DNA of 64,000 nucleotides, from the NCBI RefSeq assembly GCF_002162135.1, contig NZ_CP021382.1:4462001-4526000 (forward strand), given 5' to 3'. The DNA is from Cellvibrio sp. PSBB006. GTDB taxonomy: Bacteria > Pseudomonadota > Gammaproteobacteria > Pseudomonadales > Cellvibrionaceae. This document shows, piece after piece, positions 56,721 to 64,000 of this stretch. The stretch's first letter is position 1; the number at the start of each line of letters is the position of its first letter. Position numbers and translations under genes: made by a program. The notes under the pieces were generated by a model that was not told the DNA's origin, ran no database searches, and saw only the letters and a list, made by a program, of their open reading frames with translations.

Positions 56721-57611
56721 ATGAAAGCGAAACCTTGGTTAGTTTATGCATTAGTTACCACCCTGTTCTGGGGCTTCTGGGGCGCCTTTGCAGGACTGCC
56801 GGCGGCGAACGGTTTTCCTGAAACCCTGATTTATTGTGTCTGGGCCTTGACGATGATTCTGCCCGCAGTAGTGGCATTAAAGATGATTAACTGGTCACTG
56901 CAATATGATGCAAAGTCCATTACCTACGGATGCATTATCGGCTTTCTCGGCGCCGGTGGTCAGATGCTCCTGTTTCATGCCATTACCGTGGGGCCATCTT
57001 ATTTAATATTTCCCATTATTTCCTTATCGCCGGTATTAACCATCGCCTTGTCATTTCTGCTGCTGAAAGAACGCACCGGAAAACTGGGTGCGCTTGGCAT
57101 TGTGCTCGCGTTAATTGCTCTGCCATTGTTCGACTATTCCCGCACAGCGGATGACTCAGGTTACGGCGTCGTGTGGTTTATTTTGGCATTGTGCGTATTT
57201 GCCGCCTGGGGATTGCAGGCGTTTTTTATGAAGCTTTCCAATGAATCAATGAATGCAGAGAGTATCTTCTTTTATATGACGGTAACCGCCTTGTTGCTTA
57301 TTCCGGTGGCGTTATTGATGACGGATTTTTCGCAGGAGATTAATTGGGGGATTGACGGTCCCTGGCTGGCAGCGGCCATCCAAATCCTGAACGCGATCGG
57401 TGCCTTGTGTCTTGTTTATGCTTTCCGCTATGGCAAGGCGATGGTGGTCTCGCCATTAACCAATGCGGGCGCGCCCTTAATGACATCAATCATTGCTTTG
57501 ATCCTTTTGGGATCTGTTCCCCATACAACAAAAATTGTTGGCATCGTGCTGGCATTTATCGCAGCGATCTTATTGGCCATTGAGCCGGAAGAGCGGGAGA
57601 TAAAATCATAA
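56721..57611 (+). CDS. DMT-superfamily sugar/metabolite permease
   Basis: A 296-residue inner-membrane protein with ten hydrophobic helices. The N-terminal KPWLVYALVTTLFWGFWGAF and the repeat boundary SFLLLKERTGKLGALGIVLALI, given as key regions, place it in the EamA/DMT or GRP sugar-uptake group. The ATG at 56721 lacks a strong RBS; a TTG at 56676 is in frame but less likely. It sits between GH27 and GH114, and no PTS or ABC system is present. It is therefore the best candidate for carrying free galactosamine, GalNAc or galactose across the inner membrane. Confidence 0.82.
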   Translation: MKAKPWLVYALVTTLFWGFWGAFAGLPAANGFPETLIYCVWALTMILPAVVALKMINWSLQYDAKSITYGCIIGFLGAGGQMLLFHAITVGPSYLIFPIISLSPVLTIALSFLLLKERTGKLGALGIVLALIALPLFDYSRTADDSGYGVVWFILALCVFAAWGLQAFFMKLSNESMNAESIFFYMTVTALLLIPVALLMTDFSQEINWGIDGPWLAAAIQILNAIGALCLVYAFRYGKAMVVSPLTNAGAPLMTSIIALILLGSVPHTTKIVGIVLAFIAAILLAIEPEEREIKS

Positions 57612-57835
57612 CCTTACATCACATGTCTTTCGACTAAGTACTCAGTTTTCCAAACGATTCTGACAGCAGCGTGCTTTACGTTGCACGGCGAGCTTTTGAT
57701 TTTTTTTGGGGATTGCTGGCTAAGATCCTCATCGGTGTGACCTGGAAAGTAGATAACAATAATAAGCGTTTGATGTTGTTTATGCTGATCATTGCAAGTC
57801 AATAATGTTTAACCACTACGGAATGAGGAATCACA

Positions 57836-59164
57836 ATGCAAATCAGAAAGATGGCTTTTGTAACAACATTGATTTTTTTCTGGCTGATAGCGATGCGTGT
57901 CAGCGCGGGTACCAGCACGCTATATGTTGATAGCACCACTATCACCCAAGGTTCTATCAGTTCGCAAAGTCTGAGTGTCCTGAATGTCGCGCAACAAAGT
58001 GGCACTGCCGACGACTGGGCAACCTATATTGAAGCGGCACCGGACAATCAGCGCTTTATCGGCGAATTCAAATTTACCTACACGCCTGTCAGTAGCAGTG
58101 AGGTGTTAGAGCAACTTGTGGTGAAAGCGAATACGCTCGGTGAAGGGATCAGCAATCAGCGCTGGTTTTTTCAAATCCGCAATAACAATGCCGGTACCTG
58201 GGAATTGCTGGGCGATAACACCAATGCGAATGCCTGGGTGTGGTTTCAGCAGGCATTTTCCATCACGGCCAATCCGCAACATTACATCAATGCCAATGGC
58301 GAAATCCGTATACGCTATCGCTCCAATAATGCGTATGATGTAAGCAATGTGGACTTCCTGGCGGTTGAGGTTACCACGGAAGAATCCACGGGTGGCGGCG
58401 GTGATGACGGTGATTGGTGGAAGCCGAGCCCGACAGATAACCTGACCTGGCAATGGCAAATTAGCGGCACCCTGGATACCAGCCTGGATGTCGATATGTA
58501 TGATGTTGATTTATTCGATACGTCAGCAGCACAAATTCAAAGTTTGCAATCGGCTGGTCGCATCGTGGTTTGTTATTTCAGTGCGGGAACCTACGAAGGC
58601 TGGCGCCCGGACTGGCAGGAGTTTTTCCCCTTCATCACTGGTGAAAGTTATAGCGGCAGCGAACCACCCTTCGCCGGCAACATGGCGGAGTGGGACGAGC
58701 GTTGGCTGGATATTCGCCGTATAGATTTGTTGGGCCCGATCATGCGTAGTCGTCTGGATCTGGCGGTAACAAAAGGCTGCGACGCTGTAGAGCCGGATAA
58801 CATGGATGCCTATACAAATCTTAGCGAAGTTGATGTCCCGCTGACTTATCAGGACCAAATTAACTACAACCGCTGGATCGCCCAGGAAGCTCACGCGCGC
58901 GGACTCTCCGTTGGTTTAAAAAATGATGTCGATCAACTCGCCGATCTGGTCGATTATTTTGATTGGGCGTTGAACGAACAGTGCTTCCAATATAACGAGT
59001 GCAACAACTACTCAATATTTACCAATGCCGGTAAAGCGGTATTTGGTGTTGAGTATCAAGGCTCGGCGGCCAACTTCTGCCTGCAAGCCAATGCCATGCA
59101 ATTATTCTGGTTGAAGAAAAAGTTATCACTGAACGCCTGGCGCGTTGGGTGTGAAGACTATTAA
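57836..59164 (+). CDS. GH114 endo-alpha-1,4-polygalactosaminidase with N-terminal beta domain
   Basis: A 442-residue exported protein. Signal peptide ~1-24; a beta-sandwich-like domain of unknown type ~26-182; a Gly/Asp linker; and a GH114 TIM-barrel ~203-442. The barrel begins WQWQISGTLDTSLDVDMYDVDLFD, quoted in part, and shows VVCYFSAGTYEGWRPD (candidate catalytic Asp ~259) and CDAVEPDNMDAY (candidate Glu ~319). GH114 enzymes cut alpha-1,4-linked galactosamine polymers, such as the galactosaminogalactan of Aspergillus biofilms. The N-terminal domain may bind the polymer. It ends in a strong terminator. Confidence 0.9.
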   Translation: MQIRKMAFVTTLIFFWLIAMRVSAGTSTLYVDSTTITQGSISSQSLSVLNVAQQSGTADDWATYIEAAPDNQRFIGEFKFTYTPVSSSEVLEQLVVKANTLGEGISNQRWFFQIRNNNAGTWELLGDNTNANAWVWFQQAFSITANPQHYINANGEIRIRYRSNNAYDVSNVDFLAVEVTTEESTGGGGDDGDWWKPSPTDNLTWQWQISGTLDTSLDVDMYDVDLFDTSAAQIQSLQSAGRIVVCYFSAGTYEGWRPDWQEFFPFITGESYSGSEPPFAGNMAEWDERWLDIRRIDLLGPIMRSRLDLAVTKGCDAVEPDNMDAYTNLSEVDVPLTYQDQINYNRWIAQEAHARGLSVGLKNDVDQLADLVDYFDWALNEQCFQYNECNNYSIFTNAGKAVFGVEYQGSAANFCLQANAMQLFWLKKKLSLNAWRVGCEDY

Positions 59165-59193
59165 CACTGTCTTCGCTGCATAGACATCCGCTT

Positions 59194-59235
59194 GGAAAAC
59201 GAAAGGTACAGGTGATCTTTCGTTTTCCTTTTTTC
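59194..59235 (+). terminator. Terminator after the GH114 gene
   Basis: A 12-bp stem (GGAAAACGAAAG at 59194-59205 with 59217-59228), an 11-base loop and a T6 tail, 30 bases after the stop. Confidence 0.9.
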
Positions 59236-59331
59236 CGCGTTACGCCCCTTTGCCCTATTGTCGTACCGGCTACTACCGGCCTGCGCTAGAAATTCCTCCT
59301 CGCAACCTAAAGATCTTGCTTAAAATGCAAA

Positions 59332-59359
59332 AAATAACTTAATGAAACTTAAGTTATTT
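59332..59359. promoter_or_regulatory. Palindromic operator candidate for AgaR
   Basis: AAATAACTTA and TAAGTTATTT arms (10 bp each) flank ATGAAACT. The right arm overlaps the -35 element of the agaZ promoter, so a bound protein would block transcription. ATGAAA and TTTCAT half-sites also occur before agaR at 63138 and 63161. Confidence 0.55.
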
Positions 59360-59385
59360 ACATTGGTTGTTTTGTGTTTCATAAT
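59357..59385 (+). promoter_or_regulatory. Candidate sigma-70 promoter of agaZSK
   Basis: TTTACA (59357-59362) and CATAAT (59380-59385) are separated by 17 bases, downstream of the GH114 terminator. Confidence 0.6.
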
Positions 59386-59506
59386 GAGGCTTAAAACGCT
59401 GTTCGTGAATTATTTTAGAACGTAAAGAAAGAAAATCAGTCCTGCTCAGCGATTTATACAGTGCTTATCGTAAGTTTTTGTCAGGCATGGGAGTAGTTGA
59501 AATCAA

Positions 59507-60778
59507 ATGAAATTAATACTGGATTTGATCAAGCAGCATAAGATGGGACGACCCGTCGGTATTTATTCGGTCTGCTCAGCGCAGCCGCTGGTGATAGAGG
59601 CGACCTTGCGCCACGCCAAAAAATCGGGCGGCATAGCACTGATTGAGTCCACATCGAACCAGGTCAACCAGTTTGGTGGCTATACCGGTATGCTGCCGGT
59701 AGATTTTCGTGAGTTGGTATACCGCATTGCAGGCGAGGTTGATTTCCCGCGCGAAAACCTGGTGCTGGGTGGCGATCACCTGGGGCCCAACTGTTGGCAG
59801 GATCTGCCTTCAGAAGAAGCAATGAATAGGTCTGATGAGCTTATTCGGCAATATGTGCTGGCGGGCTTTCGCAAGATTCACCTGGATTGCTCCATGTCCT
59901 GTAGTGGTGATCCGGTCCCGCTAAACGATGCCATCGTGGCAAAGCGCGCAGCGCGTCTCTGCGCCGTGGCCGAAGCGGCATGGCACGAAGCCGGTGGAGA
60001 GCCACCGGTTTATATCGTGGGTACCGAGGTGCCGGTGCCCGGTGGTGCGCAAGAAGATCTGCATGAATTACAAGCGACCTCACCGGAAGCGGCGTTGGCT
60101 ACAATCGAGGCGCACCAGCAAGCGTTCGCGCAAGCTGGTTTGGACACAGTGTGGCCGCGCGTTGTTGGGCTGGTAGTCCAGCCGGGTGTTGAGTTTGATC
60201 ACCACAAGGTTATTGATTATCAGCCGACCAAAGCGGTCAGCCTTAGCAAGATGATTGAGAGCCAGCCGACCATGGTGTACGAAGCACACTCCACCGATTA
60301 TCAAACGCCCGCTAATTTGAGCCAATTGGTGAAAGACCATTTTGCGATCCTGAAAGTGGGGCCGGGTGTAACCTTCGCGTTGCGCGAAGCGGTTTGGGCG
60401 CTGGCGTGTATAGAAGAGGAGTGGCTGGATGAAAAAACCTCCTCGCGGATAAAACATATTGTTGCCACGGTCATGCAAGAGAATCCGAAATACTGGAACA
60501 AGTACTATCACTCAACCGACCGGCAACTGACGATTGATTTGCAATACAGTTTAAGTGATCGCATTCGTTATTACTGGCCCTTCCCGGCGGTGGAAAAAGC
60601 CATGGAAGCACTGCTCAATAATCTTTCGGCCAAGCAGCCGCCGTTGACCTTGCTCAGTCAGTACCTGCCATCGCAATACCTGGCGATACGAAACGGTGTA
60701 ATCAACAATTCTCCACGAGAAATATTGATGCATAAAATTGAAGAGATCCTGGGTCAGTATTCCAGTGCGTGCCAGTAA
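59507..60778 (+). CDS. agaZ: D-tagatose-1,6-bisphosphate aldolase subunit AgaZ/KbaZ
   Basis: A 423-residue cytoplasmic protein of the GatZ/KbaZ family. The N-terminus (GRPVGIYSVCSAQPLVIEA), IESTSNQVNQFGGYTGM (~47), GGDHLGPNCWQDLP (~88) and VYEAHSTDYQTP (~256) are family markers. The subunit stabilises the KbaY/AgaY aldolase that splits tagatose 1,6-bisphosphate; no kbaY is visible in the window. It is the first gene of the agaZ-agaS-agaK run and downstream of an operator-like palindrome, which points to amino-galactose rather than galactitol use. Confidence 0.94.
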   Translation: MKLILDLIKQHKMGRPVGIYSVCSAQPLVIEATLRHAKKSGGIALIESTSNQVNQFGGYTGMLPVDFRELVYRIAGEVDFPRENLVLGGDHLGPNCWQDLPSEEAMNRSDELIRQYVLAGFRKIHLDCSMSCSGDPVPLNDAIVAKRAARLCAVAEAAWHEAGGEPPVYIVGTEVPVPGGAQEDLHELQATSPEAALATIEAHQQAFAQAGLDTVWPRVVGLVVQPGVEFDHHKVIDYQPTKAVSLSKMIESQPTMVYEAHSTDYQTPANLSQLVKDHFAILKVGPGVTFALREAVWALACIEEEWLDEKTSSRIKHIVATVMQENPKYWNKYYHSTDRQLTIDLQYSLSDRIRYYWPFPAVEKAMEALLNNLSAKQPPLTLLSQYLPSQYLAIRNGVINNSPREILMHKIEEILGQYSSACQ

Positions 60779-60794
60779 TAGGTTGGAGAATATG

Positions 60795-61982
60795 ATGAAT
60801 GATGTAAGTAGCTCATACCTGGGATACACCGAAGAAGCCTTGAAAGAAAAAGGCGCATACTGGACAGCGAGAGAAATTGAACAGCAACCGGATGCCTGGT
60901 TGTCTGCCCAAGGTTTTCTGGAAAGTAATGCCGATGTTATTGAACAGTTTTTGCGTCCCCTGCTGCGCAAACCTGGCTTGCGCATTATCTTTACCGGCGC
61001 CGGCACCTCGGCGTTTGCCGGTGCGAGTATTGCGCCGAGTTTGCAGCAAAAATTATCTCTGCGCATAGAGTCCATTGCGACGACTGAACTGGTATCAAAC
61101 CCGCTGCAATACCTGCAAAAAACAGTCCCGACCTTGTTGGTATCATTTGCCCGCTCCGGCAATAGTCCGGAGAGTGTTGCCGCTGTGTCGCTGGCCGAAA
61201 GATGTGTAGAGGACTGTTATCAATTGGTGCTCACCTGCAATGCGGAAGGCGAGCTTTACCGGCATTGCGCGCAAAACGAAAGGTGCTTGGCACTGTTGAT
61301 GCCGAAGCAAACCAACGACCAAAGTTTTGCCATGACGTCCAGCTTCAGCAGCATGTTGTTGTCGGCGATATCGATTTTTTCCGGAATCACACGTTTTGCC
61401 AAACATGTCGATGTGATTGCTGGTTCTGTCAGTCAGCTGATTGCCAATGAATCCGCGCGCATTCAGGACATTGCCAATAAAAATTTTGGTCGCGTTGTCT
61501 ATCTCGGCAGTAGCGGATTCAAAGCTATTGCCCAGGAATCTTCATTAAAGTTGTTGGAATTAACGGCCGGAAAAACAGTAACAGCGTTCGATTCTCCGCT
61601 GGGTTTTCGTCATGGTCCGAAATCCATTGTGAATAGCGATACCCTGGTGGTTGTGTATATTTCCAATGATGACTACATGCGCAAATACGACCTGGATCTG
61701 CTGCGCGAATTGCGCAAAGATGCAGAAGCCGGGCAGGTGATAGCGGTCGCTGCACGCGCTGATGGTGACGTATGCGATGGGGATTATTTGCTGGTCGATG
61801 GCATGGCCGATTCACCTGACGATGCGCTATTGTTTCCCTATGTGGTGTTTGCACAACTGTATGCGTTTCATCATGCGTTGCGATTGCATAACACGCCGGA
61901 TACGCCCAGCGCATCAGGCACGGTTAATCGCGTGGTGCAAGGCGTCATTATCCATGAGTGTCCGGGCATCTCAGGCAATTAA
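60795..61982 (+). CDS. agaS: D-galactosamine-6-phosphate deaminase/isomerase AgaS
   Basis: A 395-residue protein with two SIS domains (~50-190 and ~215-365). It converts galactosamine 6-phosphate to tagatose 6-phosphate plus ammonia. Motifs are IFTGAGTSAFAG (~58), SFARSGNSPESVAAV (~115) and the late FDSPLGFRHGPKSIV (~270). Of the two adjacent ATGs, 60795 has the better distance to GGAG; 60792 is the alternative. The ORF extends upstream into agaZ but without similarity. Seventeen bases separate it from agaZ. Confidence 0.94.
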   Translation: MNDVSSSYLGYTEEALKEKGAYWTAREIEQQPDAWLSAQGFLESNADVIEQFLRPLLRKPGLRIIFTGAGTSAFAGASIAPSLQQKLSLRIESIATTELVSNPLQYLQKTVPTLLVSFARSGNSPESVAAVSLAERCVEDCYQLVLTCNAEGELYRHCAQNERCLALLMPKQTNDQSFAMTSSFSSMLLSAISIFSGITRFAKHVDVIAGSVSQLIANESARIQDIANKNFGRVVYLGSSGFKAIAQESSLKLLELTAGKTVTAFDSPLGFRHGPKSIVNSDTLVVVYISNDDYMRKYDLDLLRELRKDAEAGQVIAVAARADGDVCDGDYLLVDGMADSPDDALLFPYVVFAQLYAFHHALRLHNTPDTPSASGTVNRVVQGVIIHECPGISGN

Positions 61983-62050
61983 AACGAGCGCTGTTTTAAC
62001 TCACGTATTTACGGCGATGTTTATATGGTTAAGGCCGGCGAGGTAGTGGT

Positions 62051-63040
62051 ATGTATTTGGGTGTTGACGGTGGTGGTACCAAAACAGCATTTGCGCTGAT
62101 CAGTGCACAAGGCCAATTGTTAGCTGCTCACCAGGAGCGTGGAACTTATCACGTGGATATCGGCATCGACGGTGTCGAACAAGTATTACAGCGCGGTGTT
62201 GCTGCGCTTTTGCAACAAGCCGGTTGCCATGCGGATGATATTCGTTATGCGTTTTTTGGTCTCCCGGCTTACGGTGAAGACAGCCGCGCCGTCGCCGCGT
62301 TGAATGCGATTCCGGCACGTTTTCTAGCGCCGGGAAAATACCGGTGTGGCAATGATATGGTCTGCGGTTGGGCTGGTTCGCTCGGCTGCCAGGACGGCAT
62401 CAACATCGTGGCCGGAACGGGCTCCATCAGCTACGGCGAAAATGCTGGCCGTCAGGCACGCTGTGGCGGATGGGGCGAACTGTTCGGCGATGAAGGATCG
62501 GCGCACTGGATTGGTCGGTGTGGCCTGACATTATTTTCACGCATGAGCGATGGTCGCAGCGAACGCGGTCCACTCTACGACATTTTCCGCTCTGCACTCG
62601 CGCTGGACAGCGATCTGGATTTAAGCGGTTTGGCATTGAACGAGTGGCACAGTGACCGCAGCAAGATTGCCAAGGTTTCCGTGTTGGTGAGTCAGGCTGC
62701 GCAAGCGGGCGATCTCCAGGCGCGAGAGATTTTCCGGCTCGCCGCGCAGGAGTTGGTCGATATTATTGAAGCGACCAGCGCGCAATTGGCCTTTGGGATT
62801 GATGAGGACGTTCCGGTGTCCTATTCCGGCGGCGTTTTCAATGCCGGTGCGCTTATTCTCGAACCGATGGAAGCCATGCTTAACGCCACCGTACGGCGCT
62901 ACCGGCTGATGGCGCCGCTATACGAGCCGCTGATTGGGGCAGCCTTATATGCAGCGAAGTGTGATGGTGTGAGTTTCAATGAAGCGACGCTGGCCGATCT
63001 GAAAGCACAAATCGTCGCTGCTGAGGGTTTCACTTCCTAG
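62051..63040 (+). CDS. agaK: BadF/BadG-type amino-sugar kinase, probably N-acetylgalactosamine kinase
   Basis: A 329-residue ASKHA-fold kinase of the eukaryotic-type N-acetylglucosamine kinase family. The phosphate-1 motif YLGVDGGGTKTAFAL is at the N-terminus. FFGLPAYGED (~75), INIVAGTGSISYG (~117) and GGWGELFGDEGSAHWIG (~139) follow. Next to agaS and agaZ it corresponds to AgaK, which phosphorylates free GalNAc or galactosamine in bacteria that lack an aga PTS (described for Shewanella). It shares the transcription unit with agaS (68-base gap). Confidence 0.88.
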   Translation: MYLGVDGGGTKTAFALISAQGQLLAAHQERGTYHVDIGIDGVEQVLQRGVAALLQQAGCHADDIRYAFFGLPAYGEDSRAVAALNAIPARFLAPGKYRCGNDMVCGWAGSLGCQDGINIVAGTGSISYGENAGRQARCGGWGELFGDEGSAHWIGRCGLTLFSRMSDGRSERGPLYDIFRSALALDSDLDLSGLALNEWHSDRSKIAKVSVLVSQAAQAGDLQAREIFRLAAQELVDIIEATSAQLAFGIDEDVPVSYSGGVFNAGALILEPMEAMLNATVRRYRLMAPLYEPLIGAALYAAKCDGVSFNEATLADLKAQIVAAEGFTS

Positions 63041-63137
63041 CATTGCTCGTCAACGACCTTGGCCAATCGCATAAGACTCATTCATCCCCTTTCCTTGTGA
63101 TAACAAACCTAGCTGATAACGAACCCAGCCGACCGAT

Positions 63138-63189
63138 ATGAAAGCAAAGCAGTAAAGATGTTTCATTTCGGTTGGTATTGGCGTTATCA
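63138..63189 (+). promoter_or_regulatory. Candidate agaR promoter and operator half-sites
   Basis: ATGAAA (63138-63143) and TTTCAT (63161-63166) form an inverted pair. TTTCAT also serves as a possible -35, with TTATCA (63184-63189) 17 bases further as -10. The arrangement would allow autoregulation. Confidence 0.35.
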
Positions 63190-63239
63190 TTCATCACTCT
63201 GAAACTCCACCTTGCCAGCACATCGAGCTCGAACTATTT

Positions 63240-64000
63240 ATGACTACCATGCGGGATACCAGCAGAAGACGTGAACGAATTGTAAGCATGCTCAAGGACA
63301 AAGGCAGCGTACAGGTGCCTGAGCTGGCTGAAATGTTTGATGTGTCTACCGTCACCATTCGCAAGGATTTGAAATTCCTCGACAAGCAGGGCATTGCGAT
63401 GCGCGCCTATGGCGGCGCCATTCTTAACGACGCGAATTTAACCGTTGCTGAAAAAGCCATAGAGCAAAAACAAAGTTTGCATGCGGTAGAGAAGAGCAGC
63501 ATCGGCAAGATGGCTGCCCAATTGGTTGAGGCTGGTGATTCGATCATCCTGGATTCCGGTACGACCACATTACAAATTGCCACCCACCTGGCGGATAAGG
63601 AAGGCGTGACGGTAGTGACAAACGGCCTTAATGTGATGAACGAACTTGCGCATCACGAACACCTGAACCTGCTGATGTTGGGCGGCACGCTGAGGATGAA
63701 GAATATGTCGTTCTTCGGTAGCCAGGCGGAGCAGGCGTTGGCTGATTTGCATGTGGATAAATTATTTTTGGGTGTCGATGGCTTTCATATGGATCGTGGC
63801 ATTACCACGCATTTTGAAGCGGAAGCTTTGTTAAACCGTTTGATGTGCAAGGCCGCCAGTGAAGTGATTGTGGTGGCTGACTCGTCCAAGTTCGGCAGTA
63901 TTTGTCTGCATAAAATTCTGGAACCGAATATGGTTTCAAAAGTGATCACTGACAATAAAATTCCAGCCGATTACCGTGATCGTCTGGCCCGCCTGGGCGT
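63240..64000 (+). CDS. agaR: DeoR-family transcriptional regulator AgaR (3' truncated by window edge)
   Basis: The frame is open from the ATG at 63240 to the window end (253 codons seen). An N-terminal DeoR helix-turn-helix (RRRERIVSMLKDKGSVQVPELAEMF, key part VSTVTIRKDLKFLDKQG) is followed by the sugar-phosphate-binding domain with DSGTTTLQIATHL and the FFGSQAEQAL and FLGVDGFH segments. Neighbouring agaZSK makes it the likely GalN6P- or GalNAc6P-responsive repressor of this locus. It probably binds the palindrome at 59332. An in-frame ATG at 63249 is an alternative start. Only a few residues should be missing at the C-terminus. Confidence 0.9.
   Translation, partial: MTTMRDTSRRRERIVSMLKDKGSVQVPELAEMFDVSTVTIRKDLKFLDKQGIAMRAYGGAILNDANLTVAEKAIEQKQSLHAVEKSSIGKMAAQLVEAGDSIILDSGTTTLQIATHLADKEGVTVVTNGLNVMNELAHHEHLNLLMLGGTLRMKNMSFFGSQAEQALADLHVDKLFLGVDGFHMDRGITTHFEAEALLNRLMCKAASEVIVVADSSKFGSICLHKILEPNMVSKVITDNKIPADYRDRLARLG

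Larger units (their letters stand above)
59165..59506. other. Regulatory gap before agaZ
   Basis: There is no gene in these 342 bases. They hold the GH114 terminator, a large palindrome overlapping a sigma-70 promoter, and a long 5' leader (about 115 bases) before agaZ. Confidence 0.6.

Noticed and set aside
57614..57802. 62-codon minus-strand ORF between the DMT permease and GH114
   Set aside because: There is no RBS or recognisable sequence, and it lies in what must be the GH114 promoter region.

Overview
The window looks like chromosomal DNA of a saprophytic gammaproteobacterium, most probably a Cellvibrio or a close relative. The main pointers are a secreted GH11 xylanase joined to a CBM60-like module, a CE4 deacetylase and a CBM10 (an architecture described from Cellvibrio xylanases), a large carbohydrate-type TonB-dependent receptor, and ordinary gammaproteobacterial housekeeping blocks (nrdR-rib-nusB-thiL-pgpA, dapB-carAB-greA, fabA/fabB, ispB). 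No tRNA, rRNA, CRISPR array, transposase or integrase was seen.

Layout. 0-9.6 kb is mixed: the tail of a YceI-like protein, a HerA/YjgR-type ATPase, a MAPEG protein, a membrane diguanylate cyclase, glyA, an orphan secreted protein, a Wzz-like protein, a DinB-like protein and a periplasmic binding protein. 9.6-17.8 kb is a compact riboflavin/thiamine block ending in ribA and dapB. 18.1-23.2 kb is carA-carB-greA. 23.4-27.4 kb holds a degenerate RmlD-like protein and, on the minus strand, fabB, fabA and ispB.

27.4-39.5 kb is an iron-acquisition island. It has an Sfp-type phosphopantetheinyl transferase, a two-component system, a DUF2218 protein, a MATE exporter and a complete petrobactin-type operon (asbA, asbB, asbC, a fused asbD-asbE, asbF). 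Two Fur-box-like sites lie in front of its parts. The transferase would charge the carrier domain, AsbF makes 3,4-dihydroxybenzoate, AsbC/D/E load and transfer it, AsbA/B condense citrate with spermidine arms, and the MATE protein may export the product.

40.7-49.1 kb is an eight-gene, AT-richer minus-strand operon: [2Fe-2S] ferredoxin, haem-oxygenase-like diiron oxidase, three different ATP-grasp ligases, MFS transporter, FAD-dependent ferredoxin-reductase-like protein and EamA transporter. It has everything needed for a small redox-modified, amide-ligated metabolite and matches no pathway I can name. It is my first candidate for an undescribed system.

49.5-64 kb is glycan degradation. The modular xylanase is followed by a TonB-dependent receptor, a GH27 enzyme, a DMT permease, a GH114 endo-galactosaminidase, agaZ, agaS, agaK and the start of agaR. 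Together these suggest outer-membrane uptake, cleavage and catabolism of an alpha-linked galactosamine/galactose polymer such as fungal galactosaminogalactan. This is the second candidate system.
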